A stretch of 64,000 nucleotides of DNA from Oceanobacillus luteolus (GTDB lineage Bacteria > Bacillota > Bacilli > Bacillales > Amphibacillaceae). Below the pieces are notes generated by a model, which saw only the letters and a program-made list of their open reading frames with translations, had not been told where the DNA came from and ran no database searches. Where the stretch lies: positions 310,001-374,000 of the forward strand of contig NZ_JAMBON010000001.1 of assembly GCF_023715655.1 (NCBI RefSeq), in the 5' to 3' direction. The position numbers and the translations under genes were made by a program. Below are positions 18,462 through 27,763 of this stretch, in pieces. The stretch's first letter is position 1. Every line of letters starts with the position of its first letter.

Positions 18462-19367
18462 TTAATTAACATTGAACCATAACCGCTGATGGTCTCTTTC
18501 ATTTGGATCAACAGGATATTCAAACGGAACACCATTGATATCAATTTCTAAGTTAGGGGTACTTCCAATGTTCAAATAGATTGCTTCTTCTCCAGTCAAA
18601 TCAACCTCTACAGGTGAATTAGCTGTTGTAACGAAATCAGCGAAGAAAGCCTCCCCTGCGGTATTTTTAACATCCAACCACACATTCGTACTGGATTCGA
18701 ATGTAAATATCAATTCATCATTAGGATTAGTTAGGGATATGGTGGATTCAGGCGTAGAACCGGTGCCAACCTCTTCCACTTCAATAACTACTTCCTGACC
18801 TTCTTCATCCTTTGAATCTTCTTCAGTTGTACTCTCTTCGTCAGTCTCTTCAGCTGTGTCGTCAGAATTTTCATCGTCACCAACTGCTGACTCACCATTA
18901 TCTTGAGTATTATTATCATCTGTTATTATTACTGTATCCGACTCTTCAATTTTTTCTGGTTCATCTGATGATGACGCTTGATTATAGAACCAAATACCAG
19001 CACCAATAATACCTACGATCAACAAAACAACTATTATTTTAGGGAGTAACGAGAAAAAGGTATTTGACCGTTCGGCTGAATTCTCTCTTTGCGCACGTTC
19101 TACTCTTGTATATTGGATTTCACTATCACTTTCTGACTTAGGTATTTCTTCTTTATGCTCTTCAAGCAATTCATCAGAATCTATACCGACAGCAGATGCA
19201 TATTCTTTAATAAATGCACGAGCATAAAATTTACCAGGTAATAAGTGAAGATTTCCTTCTTCGATTGCTACTAAATATCTTTTTTGAATCTTTGTTGTTT
19301 CTTGTACACTTTCCAATGAAAGGCCTTTTGCGATTCTCGCTTCTTTCAGCCTAGCACCTACATCCAT
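18462..19367 (-). CDS. rodZ: RodZ-like cell-shape protein (YmfM)
   Basis: RodZ links the MreB cytoskeleton to the membrane and wall-synthesis machinery. The 301-residue protein has an N-terminal XRE-like helix-turn-helix (VGARLKEARIAKGLSLESVQ through the KFYARAFIKEYA segment), a membrane helix (IIVVLLIVGIIGAGIWFY, near 110-128), a long acidic Asp/Glu/Thr/Ser linker (about 130-200) and a C-terminal DUF4115 beta domain. The ATG at 19367 has AAGGTG at proper distance; a GTG three codons earlier overlaps that site. It begins 17 bases after ymfK, probably in one transcript, and is followed by a terminator. Confidence 0.92.
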   Translation of the reverse strand: MDVGARLKEARIAKGLSLESVQETTKIQKRYLVAIEEGNLHLLPGKFYARAFIKEYASAVGIDSDELLEEHKEEIPKSESDSEIQYTRVERAQRENSAERSNTFFSLLPKIIVVLLIVGIIGAGIWFYNQASSSDEPEKIEESDTVIITDDNNTQDNGESAVGDDENSDDTAEETDEESTTEEDSKDEEGQEVVIEVEEVGTGSTPESTISLTNPNDELIFTFESSTNVWLDVKNTAGEAFFADFVTTANSPVEVDLTGEEAIYLNIGSTPNLEIDINGVPFEYPVDPNERDHQRLWFNVN

Positions 19368-19384
19368 AATTAACACCTTCCATC

Positions 19385-20176
19385 TCAGAAATCAAACATA
19401 TTAAAACCACTATTCTGACTTAAGGATTGACTTTCAATTGAGTCGTATGTAATTTCTTCATCTTCGTGGCTTCTTAATTCAATAATGTAATCAAAATCAT
19501 CCAACGTATATTCGGTCGCCTGTACAAAAATATCAGGATGCTCTACAACTTTTACAGCCGGCAAATGCATCACTTCACGAATCAGCCGCCAATGTTCTTC
19601 ATTTGCTCGTTTTTTTGAGACAACACCGTCAATAATAAAAATATTATCCGTATTATATTCACCGGCAATCAGTTTATTCCTTACGGTTTGTTTAATCATT
19701 GTACTCGAAACAAAGAGCCAACGTTTATTTGCCGAAACACTTGCTGCAACGATGGACTCTGTCTTTCCAACACGGGGCATTCCTCTTACACCAATTAATT
19801 TATGACCATCTTGCTTAAATAATTCTGCCATAAAATCGACAAGAATTCCAAGTTCATTCCTCACGAACCGAACTGTTTTCCGATCATCATTATCTGTATG
19901 GATATATTTCCCGTGCCTGACGGCCATACGGTCTTTAAGTTTGGGTTTACGTATTTTTAACACTTTAATAATATCTACAGTCTCTAAAATGGACTCCAGT
20001 CTTTTGATGTTTTCATCATGTTCGGAGAGCAGCAACAAGCATCTTCTTGAATTTTCAAGCCCGTTTATTGTGATGATATTTATCGAAAGCATACCTAATA
20101 AAGATGAAATATCACCTAATAAACCTGGGCGGTTAATTTGGTTTTCATATTCGAGATACCATTCTGTTCTTTCCAT
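19385..20176 (-). CDS. ymfK: YmfK-like DUF3388 protein (ACT plus P-loop-like region)
   Basis: Conserved Bacillaceae protein of unknown function (263 residues; B. subtilis YmfK is similar in length). Residues 1-75 look like an ACT-type ligand-binding domain (YENQINRPGLLGDISSLLGMLSIN). The second half contains GMPRVGKTE, which fits a Walker A pattern, then hydrophobic strands (RWLFVSST, NIFIIDGVV) and HPDIFVQATEYTLDDFDYIIELR. It lies directly upstream of rodZ, a pairing conserved in B. subtilis, which suggests a link to envelope or cell-shape control, but that is inference. Catalytic activity is not established. Confidence 0.85.
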   Translation of the reverse strand: MERTEWYLEYENQINRPGLLGDISSLLGMLSINIITINGLENSRRCLLLLSEHDENIKRLESILETVDIIKVLKIRKPKLKDRMAVRHGKYIHTDNDDRKTVRFVRNELGILVDFMAELFKQDGHKLIGVRGMPRVGKTESIVAASVSANKRWLFVSSTMIKQTVRNKLIAGEYNTDNIFIIDGVVSKKRANEEHWRLIREVMHLPAVKVVEHPDIFVQATEYTLDDFDYIIELRSHEDEEITYDSIESQSLSQNSGFNMFDF

Positions 20177-20206
20177 TACAATTCTCCTTTATAATGAAAC
20201 ATCAAG

Positions 20207-20231
20207 TAGTGGGGTCCTCTAATCCCCACTA
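20207..20231 (-). other. Hairpin in the ymfK leader
   Basis: Perfect stem TAGTGGGG / CCCCACTA with a nine-base loop, 31 bases upstream of the ymfK start. It has no T-run, so it is more likely a leader structure than a terminator. The rest of the gap to the ymfJ terminator (20232-20387) is AT-rich and probably holds the ymfK-rodZ promoter, which I could not pin down. Confidence 0.5.
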
Positions 20232-20387
20232 ATAGACAATCAAATGGAACAGGATTAATGCCTCAGTTTTACATATTTCAGACTGATGGTCACCTGTTTT
20301 ATAATGGCAGCATTTACGTATGTTTTCTATTTCTACTATAAATCATTTTTTAGTCCGTGAAAAGCGAAATATAAAACAAATGGAAAA

Positions 20388-20416
20388 GAAGCTGTATAGT
20401 TTAACTATACAGCTTC
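20388..20416 (-). terminator. Intrinsic terminator after ymfJ
   Basis: Near-perfect palindrome GAAGCTGTATAGTT / AACTATACAGCTTC with a one-base centre; the minus-strand tail is CTTTTCC. It closes the ymfF-ymfJ region before ymfK. Confidence 0.85.
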
Positions 20417-20425
20417 TTCCACTAT

Positions 20426-20689
20426 TTATCCATTATTATTGCCTTGTTTTTCCACCAATCTCACCATGGAGCTAGCGATTGCTTGTTGCTCCTCTTCAGA
20501 TGCTGCATTCCAAAGTTCTTTCAATACAGCTTCTTCTTTATTTTTAGCATCAATATTTGATGCTAAATAGTCTCCCACTTCATGTGCTACATTTGTAATT
20601 GTTTCATGATCCATCCCACTGTTTTTTGCTTGTTGTAATCGATTGGCAAGAAACCCTTTCCATGAATCGAAATTATCGAGAATAGACAT
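20426..20689 (-). CDS. ymfJ: DUF3243 protein YmfJ
   Basis: Small cytosolic protein of 87 residues, DUF3243 family, function unknown. Typical features: MSILDNFDSWKGFLANRLQQA at the start, the middle GVANYDxGxYLA-like run (here NVAHEVGDYLASNID), and an EEQQAIASSMVRLVEK end. It appears helical and acidic, with no cysteine or membrane segment. It follows ymfI by 75 bases and precedes a strong terminator. The position between ymfI and ymfK is the same as in B. subtilis. Confidence 0.88.
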   Translation of the reverse strand: MSILDNFDSWKGFLANRLQQAKNSGMDHETITNVAHEVGDYLASNIDAKNKEEAVLKELWNAASEEEQQAIASSMVRLVEKQGNNNG

Positions 20690-20764
20690 TAAGAAAGCCT
20701 CCTTTTTCTAGTGATACGTTTAGTATTTTACATTTCACTTACTTTATACACTTAGAAAAAGAAG

Positions 20765-21481
20765 TTAAATCATCCATCCTCCTGTAATCGGAAGGATTTG
20801 GCCGTTCATAAAAGGATGATTCAATATAAAATCGACTGCCTCAGCTACTTCACGGGGATAGCCAGGTCGTTTTAAAGGAATTTCTTGAAATATTTCCTTT
20901 TTCTCATCTTGAGATAAACTCGCGTTCATCTTCGTATCAATGAATCCCGGACTAATTCCATTTACTGTAATATTACTTGGTGCAACTTCTTTCGCAAGAG
21001 CTTTAATAAAACTGTTTTGTGCACCCTTCACTGTCGAATACAGCACTTCATAGCTTGCTCCGATATCCCCCCAAATCGATGTAATGAAAATAATGTTGCC
21101 GAAACTGTTTTTAATCATCGAAGGAAGCAGTTGCTGTGTAATTCTCCACGGTGCTTCAATATGGAGCTTAAGCATACTGTCCATCGATTCGTGACTCATC
21201 TCTTGAAACAAGCCAAATTCAGTTTTTCCGCTTGAGAAGATGATAATATCAACATGAAACACAAGATTAGCTAGTAGTTGTTCAATTCCTTCCGTTCGTG
21301 ATAAATCTGCCTGTATAATTTGGAGAACTTGATCAATCGCTATTTCGTCGGCTAATTCATTAATCCTTGTCTTATTCGAATGATAGTGGAGAATTAATTG
21401 GTCCCCTTTTGCCGCTCTTTGTTTCGCTATCTCTAATCCAATATCGCTGCTTGCACCAATAATCAAAACCGTACGCTTCAT
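20765..21481 (-). CDS. ymfI: SDR-family reductase YmfI
   Basis: Short-chain dehydrogenase/reductase of 238 residues. B. subtilis YmfI reduces the 5-aminopentanone group on elongation factor P to 5-aminopentanol, and orthology by position suggests the same role here. Seen: the NAD(P)-binding motif IGASSDIGLEIA at about 7-18, FSSGKTEFGLFQE, the catalytic serine in FITSIWG, the active-site YSTVK motif, and the SPGFIDTKMN segment. It follows ymfH by three bases, as part of a ymfF-ymfH-ymfI-ymfJ operon. The reaction is inferred from gene order and family, since SDR substrates cannot be read from sequence alone. Confidence 0.88.
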   Translation of the reverse strand: MKRTVLIIGASSDIGLEIAKQRAAKGDQLILHYHSNKTRINELADEIAIDQVLQIIQADLSRTEGIEQLLANLVFHVDIIIFSSGKTEFGLFQEMSHESMDSMLKLHIEAPWRITQQLLPSMIKNSFGNIIFITSIWGDIGASYEVLYSTVKGAQNSFIKALAKEVAPSNITVNGISPGFIDTKMNASLSQDEKKEIFQEIPLKRPGYPREVAEAVDFILNHPFMNGQILPITGGWMI

Positions 21482-21484
21482 TGA

Positions 21485-22771
21485 CTAGCCTTTCTTAATC
21501 GTACAAACAGCAAGTCGATCTTCATCTATCCATTCTTTCAGGAAATTATTGAAATCCGAAATTGTCAAAGCTTCAATTCGAGAAGTCATTTCAAAGAAAT
21601 TAATTCCATGTCGATGATAGTCCACAAACTGGTTAGCAATATACTCTAGGGAATTCATTGCTCGGAGCGTACGTCCAATTTTCTTTTTCTTCATTCGCGA
21701 AAACTCTTTTTCTGTAATTTCCAGATTTCGGGTCGATAAGAGCAACTCTTTTACTTTTGAAGCAAATTCAGTAGGTTTTGTCGTATTACCGCCAATTAAT
21801 GTATAGCCAAAGTTAAAATCAATATTCGTTTCAAACGAAAAACTTCCGTCAATTAATTCCGCCTGATACAGTTCTTGATAAAACTCTCCGCCTTTTGCAA
21901 AATAATGATCGACCACCATCGTAGTCAATAATTCCTTTGTAAGAAATTCATCCTTTTCCAAAGCGCTGCTTGACTCTTTAATTCCAACCGTACATTTCGG
22001 TATCGAGACTGGCATATTAATTTCTAAATTTTTCGTCGCAACTTCCCTTGGCTCGTCTGGGAATTTCCGTTTAATATCGCCCATTGCTTCAAAGCTCTTT
22101 CCAGCTTGGTTGTTTTCAATCAGTGTAAATAAAGATTCAACATTAAAATTACCAATAATGAATAAAGTCATATTTTCGGGATGATAAAACGTATTGTAAC
22201 ATGTATATAGATCATCCTTTGTAATTTTCATGATAGAATCTACCGTACCAGCAATGTCAATATTGACAGGATGGTTTTTAAACATAGCTTTAATCGTACC
22301 CATAAACGACTGCCAATCCGGTTGGTCATCATACATTTTTATTTCTTGAGCGATAATCCCTTTTTCTTTCTCGACGGTCTGTTCTGTAAAATATGGATCT
22401 TGCACAAAATTGATTAATGTCTCTACGTTATCTTCAATATGATCGGTTGCTGTAAATAAATATGCCGTTTTTGTGAAAGAAGTAAAAGCATTAGCTGAAG
22501 CTCCCAGCTTTCCAAAGTCAGCAAACACGTCACCGTCTTCTTTTTCAAACAGCTTATGCTCAAGAAAATGCGCTACTCCATCCGGAACCGTAACCATTTC
22601 AGATTCGCCAATTGGAACAAATGTCTGGTCTATAGAACCATACTTCGTTGTAAAAATTGCATACGTCTTCTCCATTTCAGGCCGCGGCATCAAGAATACG
22701 GATAAGCCATTTTCTAATTTTTTCGTATAAATCACTTCATCAATATCCTGGTATATTTTTTTATCCATCAT
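21485..22771 (-). CDS. ymfH: M16-family zinc peptidase YmfH
   Basis: Member of the M16 (insulinase-like) peptidases, 428 residues. The inverted zinc motif HXXEH is intact (AHFLEHKLFE, about 69-78), followed by the FTKTAYLF region and a distant glutamate-containing KEKGIIAQEIKMY helix. It is presumably the catalytic partner of the adjacent ymfF product, since M16B enzymes often pair an active subunit with an inactive one. GGAGGG lies six bases before the ATG. The ymfF stop is immediately adjacent, indicating coupled translation. The physiological substrate is unknown. Confidence 0.92.
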   Translation of the reverse strand: MMDKKIYQDIDEVIYTKKLENGLSVFLMPRPEMEKTYAIFTTKYGSIDQTFVPIGESEMVTVPDGVAHFLEHKLFEKEDGDVFADFGKLGASANAFTSFTKTAYLFTATDHIEDNVETLINFVQDPYFTEQTVEKEKGIIAQEIKMYDDQPDWQSFMGTIKAMFKNHPVNIDIAGTVDSIMKITKDDLYTCYNTFYHPENMTLFIIGNFNVESLFTLIENNQAGKSFEAMGDIKRKFPDEPREVATKNLEINMPVSIPKCTVGIKESSSALEKDEFLTKELLTTMVVDHYFAKGGEFYQELYQAELIDGSFSFETNIDFNFGYTLIGGNTTKPTEFASKVKELLLSTRNLEITEKEFSRMKKKKIGRTLRAMNSLEYIANQFVDYHRHGINFFEMTSRIEALTISDFNNFLKEWIDEDRLAVCTIKKG

Positions 22772-24052
22772 TTAATTCCCTCCTTCTGAAGTGAGGAGAT
22801 ATAGCGTATCTTCCTGGATTTTTTCTCCAACACGAACAACTTCTTCTTTTGTCACTGCAGAAATCTTAGTAATGATTTCTTCTAGGGTCCGCTCATAATT
22901 TGCAAGTTTTTGCTGATAAAACAATTCGACTAGTCCATGATTGTTATCCATCGTCTCACGCAAATAATGGATGATCATGTCTTTCGCCTCATTCATTTCT
23001 TGTTCCGTAAAGTTTCCAGCCTTCATTTCCTGCATTTGTTCCCTAATAATATCTCGTGCTTTTTCATAATCTTCAGGTGCGATTCCACTAAAGACAAAAA
23101 GCAGTCCTTTATGACTTTCTACTTGAGAAGAAGCATAATAGGCAAGGCTATTTTTTTCCCTTACATTCATGAACAGCTTAGAACTCGGGAAACCACCAAA
23201 CAGACCATTAAAAACTTGTAAAGCTGGATATTCTTTATCAGAATAAACCGTATTTGTCCTATAACCGATATGCAGCTTTGCCTGTTGTATTGGTTCTTTT
23301 TCTATAATTTCTTTTGGTTTATCAACCTGTTTCTCAGTTTTAGTTTGATTGGCTCCTGCTTTATTTATGGAATCTCGTTCAAATATAGTAGTTATTGCCT
23401 CTTCAATATATTGAGGATCCATATCACCGACAACATAAATATCCATTTCGTCAGTTTTCACCATTTCCTTATAATAAGCAAATAGATCTGCTCCTGTAAT
23501 GGTCTCAAGTTCATCTTCATAGCCATTTACATGTATGGAATAAGCTTCACCTTCACACATTTCTTCAATTAACCGCATATTTGCATAACGGATTTTGTCA
23601 TCGCGGATTGCTTGAATTCTTTGCTTCAAAGTTGCCTTTTCACGATTTACAATTCTTTCTGCAAATGAATTATTTTCAAGATGTGGAGCAAAAATCAGTT
23701 CTGATAAAAGTTGGAGAGCCTCTTCTGTTATTTCTTCTTTCTCTGGGAGATATCTTTGATTGGCCACTTCCAAACGGAAGCTGATGATATGATCTTCTCC
23801 TTTTTTTGCCCCATCAACAGATAGTACCGCTCCATATAAATCATCCAACTTTAATTGTAATTCCGTCCGACTTGGATAATTCTTCGTTGCCTCTCTTAAT
23901 ACATTTGGCAACAGGGCACGCTTGGTTATCGTATCTTTGTTTAATGGCGCTTTCGACTTAATAACAAAAGTGAGTGTCTTAAATTTTTTCGTTGGGATAA
24001 AATGAATATGATAACCGTTTTTATTAACGGTTTGTTCCTCAATTAAATTCAT
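22772..24052 (-). CDS. ymfF: M16-family protein YmfF, lacking the zinc motif
   Basis: An M16 peptidase-like protein (426 residues from the ATG chosen) without a recognisable HXXEH motif. The corresponding region reads TKRALLPNVLREATKNYPSRTEL. The later segments YGAVLSVDGAKKGEDHIISFRLEV and the SKLFMNVREKNSLAYYASS R/Y-type motif are present. That pattern fits the non-catalytic half of an M16B heterodimer with YmfH. The ATG at 24052 is favoured over the adjacent upstream GTG because AGGAGG is about seven bases away. First gene of the ymfF-ymfH-ymfI-ymfJ cluster; a terminator at 24186-24223 isolates it from the nup operon. Confidence 0.9.
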   Translation of the reverse strand: MNLIEEQTVNKNGYHIHFIPTKKFKTLTFVIKSKAPLNKDTITKRALLPNVLREATKNYPSRTELQLKLDDLYGAVLSVDGAKKGEDHIISFRLEVANQRYLPEKEEITEEALQLLSELIFAPHLENNSFAERIVNREKATLKQRIQAIRDDKIRYANMRLIEEMCEGEAYSIHVNGYEDELETITGADLFAYYKEMVKTDEMDIYVVGDMDPQYIEEAITTIFERDSINKAGANQTKTEKQVDKPKEIIEKEPIQQAKLHIGYRTNTVYSDKEYPALQVFNGLFGGFPSSKLFMNVREKNSLAYYASSQVESHKGLLFVFSGIAPEDYEKARDIIREQMQEMKAGNFTEQEMNEAKDMIIHYLRETMDNNHGLVELFYQQKLANYERTLEEIITKISAVTKEEVVRVGEKIQEDTLYLLTSEGGN

Positions 24053-24185
24053 CACACGGCCTCCTATAATGATATCTTATTATTCATATTAAATATTCTA
24101 CACATCTTTCATAGGTTCATCCATTAAAAGATACTTATTTTCCACGGCTTAAGACTATTTTAGTTCCCGTTATCGGATGATATGA

Positions 24186-24223
24186 AAAAAACTGACTTGA
24201 TTTCAAAAATCAAGTCAGTTTTT
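24186..24223 (-). terminator. Intrinsic terminator after the nup operon
   Basis: Long stem AAAACTGACTTGATTT / AATCAAGTCAGTTTT with loop CAAA and a T-run on the minus strand, ten bases past the stop of the last permease gene. Confidence 0.93.
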
Positions 24224-24233
24224 CCTGTACTAT

Positions 24234-25184
24234 TTAACGGCTCCCTTTAATATATGGTACTCCGTTTGCCTTTGGCGCATCGGCACGGCCAATCAGCCCT
24301 GCAAGTGCCAAGATAGTCAACACGTAAGGGGCTATCAACAGAAACACTTGTGGGATATCTTCAATTACCGGAATAGAAGATCCGACAATGCTTAGACTTT
24401 GAGCAAATCCGAAGAAGATTGCTGCTCCCATTGCACCGAGCGGATGCCATTTCCCAAAAATAACAGCTGCGAGGGAAATGAATCCCTGTCCTACTATTGT
24501 TGATTGAGAGAAGTTAGAAACGATAGTAAGCGCGAATACGGATCCGCCTAAACCACCTAAGATTCCTGATAAAACAACTGCAATATAACGTATTTTTTTC
24601 ACATTAATTCCGTTTGTGTCTGCCGCCATTGGATGTTCACCAACAGCACGTAAACGTAGACCGAAAGTCGTTTTATATAAAACAAACCAAGCAACAAAAG
24701 CTAAAATGATTGCTAAATAAGAAGTCGCATAGACCCGTTCAAAGAAAATAGGACCGATGACAGGAATATTCGACAATACAGGTATATCAGTGCGGAAAAA
24801 ACCTTCCACCATATCTGTTTGCCCTTTATCATACCACTGCTTTGTCAAATAGACACCGATGCCAAGCGCGAGCATATTAATCGCTACTCCACTCACGACT
24901 TGATTTGCGTAGAATGAAACGGAAGCCACAGCATGGATGATAGAAAAGATTCCTCCAATAATTGCTGCTACTACAATGGCGATCCAAGGTGTTAGAGCAC
25001 CGAATGTACTCTGATAAGTCAAGCTAAATACTATACCAACAAATGCACCAATTACCATTAATCCTTCTAATCCAATATTAACCACACCAGAACGCTCACT
25101 GAAAACCCCGCCTAAAGCCGTCAATATTAATGGTGCGGAGAAGAACAGTATAGTGGGTACTATCGATTGTAATAAATCAATCAT
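24234..25184 (-). CDS. nupQ: Nucleoside ABC transporter permease (NupQ-type)
   Basis: Inner-membrane permease of 316 residues in the BPD_transp_2 family. Multiple hydrophobic helices are evident, with conserved GGVFSERSGVVNIGLEGLMVIGA near the N-terminus and TFGLRLRAVGEHPMAADTNGINV in a cytosolic loop, typical of the second permease of nucleoside importers. It abuts the other permease gene with no gap. With nupP, nupO and nupN it forms a complete importer, in B. subtilis used for guanosine and other nucleosides. Exact substrate range here is inferred. Confidence 0.9.
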   Translation of the reverse strand: MIDLLQSIVPTILFFSAPLILTALGGVFSERSGVVNIGLEGLMVIGAFVGIVFSLTYQSTFGALTPWIAIVVAAIIGGIFSIIHAVASVSFYANQVVSGVAINMLALGIGVYLTKQWYDKGQTDMVEGFFRTDIPVLSNIPVIGPIFFERVYATSYLAIILAFVAWFVLYKTTFGLRLRAVGEHPMAADTNGINVKKIRYIAVVLSGILGGLGGSVFALTIVSNFSQSTIVGQGFISLAAVIFGKWHPLGAMGAAIFFGFAQSLSIVGSSIPVIEDIPQVFLLIAPYVLTILALAGLIGRADAPKANGVPYIKGSR

Positions 25185-26234
25185 TTATTTCCCCTCCTTT
25201 TTAAAGCGAAGGATTGCCAAACGTATGATATAACTTGACGCAACAAAGAATATAATCAACGCGATGATTATATCTACCAATTCAATGGGAACCCCTGCAG
25301 ATGTAGGCATTTGTCCTGCACCCTCTTTTAAAGAACCAAATAAAAAGGCTGCAATAACTACACCGAGTGCATGGTTACTGCCTAATAGAGCTACTGCAAT
25401 ACCATCGAATCCTAAATTAGTAAAACCAGACATAAGATGGATATTTCCATATGTACCGAGGCCTTCCATTGCTCCAGCCACGCCAGCGAAACCTCCAGAT
25501 ATCACCATTGAAAGGATAATATTTTTTTTGACGTTCATCCCCGCATATCTGGATGCAAATTGGTTGTACCCGACAGACTTTAATTCATATCCAATAGTCG
25601 TCCGTTCGATTAAGAACCACATGATAGCGGCTGCAAATATTGCAATCAAAATACCGTAGTGAACACGGGAATACATGGTCAATGATTGTAACCATTCAGC
25701 TGACAGGGATGCACTGCTAGCGATTTGTTCGGTCTTCGTTGCATGATCGGTTAAAACAGAACGAATGATTTCGTTTGATACATATAGCGCAATATAGTTC
25801 ATCATAATTGTCACGATAACTTCGTGTACACCAAGAGTTGCTTTCAATAATCCTGGGACTAAACCCCATAAAGCACCAGCAAGCATTCCAGCTAAAATAG
25901 CAAGTGGTAAATGAATGATCATCGGTGCTTCAATTCCTATTCCCACCCAAACAGAAGCTAACCAACCTACAATTACTTGTCCTTCAGCTCCTATATTGAA
26001 TAGGCCGGATCGAAATGCAAAAGCAATAGCCAAGCCTGTTAAAATAAGTGGTGTTGTTCGTCTAATTGTTTCACCAATCGTAAAGGCATCACCGAATGCA
26101 CCTAACCATAAAGCTTGATAGCCTGCAATTGGATTATATCCAGATATAAGCATGATAATGCCGCCGACGAGGAGTCCAAGTAACACGGATATAACAGGAA
26201 TTAATAATGGTGCAAATTTTTTATTGAATATCAT
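25185..26234 (-). CDS. nupP: Nucleoside ABC transporter permease (NupP-type)
   Basis: First permease subunit, 349 residues, with about eight to ten membrane segments. It begins with a hydrophobic helix (LLIPVISVLLGLLVGGIIML) and shows the family motif FRSGLFNIGAEGQVIVGWLASVW and the loop GYELKSVGYNQFASRYAGMNV. It overlaps the ATPase gene by four bases (ATGA type) and is followed at once by the second permease, giving tight translational coupling of the membrane complex. Confidence 0.9.
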   Translation of the reverse strand: MIFNKKFAPLLIPVISVLLGLLVGGIIMLISGYNPIAGYQALWLGAFGDAFTIGETIRRTTPLILTGLAIAFAFRSGLFNIGAEGQVIVGWLASVWVGIGIEAPMIIHLPLAILAGMLAGALWGLVPGLLKATLGVHEVIVTIMMNYIALYVSNEIIRSVLTDHATKTEQIASSASLSAEWLQSLTMYSRVHYGILIAIFAAAIMWFLIERTTIGYELKSVGYNQFASRYAGMNVKKNIILSMVISGGFAGVAGAMEGLGTYGNIHLMSGFTNLGFDGIAVALLGSNHALGVVIAAFLFGSLKEGAGQMPTSAGVPIELVDIIIALIIFFVASSYIIRLAILRFKKEGK

Positions 26235-27763
26235 TTTGAAACACCTGCCTTATCGGTTCCGCTTCCGGCCATCAATAAACCTAATTCTCTTTCATTTGTT
26301 TCTTTTGCATCTAAATCTGCTACAATTCTTCCGTCATAGATGACAACAATTCGATCACTTACATCTAAAATTTCATCCAGTTCAAATGATACTAGTAGAA
26401 TCGCTTTTCCTTTATCTCGTTCTTCAACCAACTTTTGATGTACAAATTCTATTGCTCCTACATCAAGCCCTCGGGTCGGTTGTGCTGCAATTAATAATTC
26501 AGGCGAGCGTTCGACTTCACGAGCAATGATTGCTTTTTGTTGGTTACCACCAGATAATGCTCTGGCTGGAGTAAAAGCACTAGGAGTGCGAACATCATAC
26601 ATCGCGATAAGCTCTTCAGCTTTTTTATAAATAGCATCATGATTGAGAATCGTGTTTTTTGAATATGGTTTCTGGTAGTACGTTTGCAACACAATATTTT
26701 CTCCGATAGTATAATCAAGGACAAGTCCATACTTATGTCTATCTTGAGGTATATGCCCTAGTCCGCTTTCAGTTACTTCTCTAGGTGTTTTATTCGTAAT
26801 ATCTTTTTTATTAAGTAATATGTTTCCTCTATAACTTTTCGTAAGCCCTGTAATTGCCTCAATAAGCTCTGTTTGACCATTGCCGTCGATCCCTGCAACT
26901 CCAACAATTTCGCCGGCTCGTACCTTTAAATCAAGTCCTTTGACAACGTCAACTTTTCTAGAGTCCTTTACATAAAGGTCTTTTACTTCAAGAACCTCGT
27001 GCTTCGGCTCAGCAGGTGTTTTGCTTACTTGAAAATTCACATCTCTCCCTACCATGAGGGATGCCAATTCATTCACAGTTGTTTCTTTTACATCCACCGT
27101 TCCAATGCCCTTGCCCTTGCGAATAACCGTACAACGATCGCAGGCTTCCATAATTTCTTTCAACTTGTGGGTAATCAAGATGATTGATTTACCTTCTTTG
27201 ACTAGAGATTGCATGATTTCAATTAACTCAGTTATTTCCTGTGGTGTAAGTACTGCTGTTGGTTCATCAAAAATAAGCACTTCAGCACCACGATATAACG
27301 TTTTTAAGATTTCAACACGCTGTTGCATCCCAACTGATATATCACGTATTTTTGCTGTCGGATCTACTTTCAAACCATAACGGTCCGATAATTCCTGGAT
27401 CTCTTTTTCTGCTTTTTTAAGGTTTATCGTGCCAAATTTAGTTTTCGGCTCGCTTCCAAGGATAATATTCTGAGTAACCGTAAATGGTTCGACTAACATA
27501 AAATGTTGATGAACCATACCAATGCCGAGATCGTTGGCAATGTTCGGATTCGTAATTTTAACAGGCTTGCCATTAACTCGAATCTCTCCTTGTTCAGGCT
27601 GATACAGTCCGAATAATACATTCATCAGAGTAGACTTCCCTGCACCGTTTTCGCCTAGTAAAGCATGTATTTCACCTTTCTTTAATTGAACCGTAATATT
27701 ATCATTTGCAACTATACCTGGAAATTCCTTACGTATATTTAGCATTTCTATTACGTATTCCAC
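26231..27763 (-). CDS. nupO: Nucleoside ABC transporter ATPase (NupO-type, fused double NBD)
   Basis: A 510-residue ATPase with two nucleotide-binding domains in one chain, as in sugar and nucleoside importers. The N-terminal half has Walker A GENGAGKST (about 37-45), a QQRVEIL signature region and FDEPTAVL. The C-terminal half has a degenerate Walker A region GIDGNGQTEL (near 290), as usual for this family, followed by LSGGNQQKAIIARE and AAQPTRGLDVGA. Thus only the first site has a full P-loop. Located between the lipoprotein and the permeases. Confidence 0.93.
   Translation of the reverse strand: MEYVIEMLNIRKEFPGIVANDNITVQLKKGEIHALLGENGAGKSTLMNVLFGLYQPEQGEIRVNGKPVKITNPNIANDLGIGMVHQHFMLVEPFTVTQNIILGSEPKTKFGTINLKKAEKEIQELSDRYGLKVDPTAKIRDISVGMQQRVEILKTLYRGAEVLIFDEPTAVLTPQEITELIEIMQSLVKEGKSIILITHKLKEIMEACDRCTVIRKGKGIGTVDVKETTVNELASLMVGRDVNFQVSKTPAEPKHEVLEVKDLYVKDSRKVDVVKGLDLKVRAGEIVGVAGIDGNGQTELIEAITGLTKSYRGNILLNKKDITNKTPREVTESGLGHIPQDRHKYGLVLDYTIGENIVLQTYYQKPYSKNTILNHDAIYKKAEELIAMYDVRTPSAFTPARALSGGNQQKAIIAREVERSPELLIAAQPTRGLDVGAIEFVHQKLVEERDKGKAILLVSFELDEILDVSDRIVVIYDGRIVADLDAKETNERELGLLMAGSGTDKAGVSK

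Noticed and set aside
22772-24052. YmfF as a broken peptidase gene
   Set aside because: The frame is intact and full length; lack of the zinc motif is normal for the non-catalytic partner in this family.
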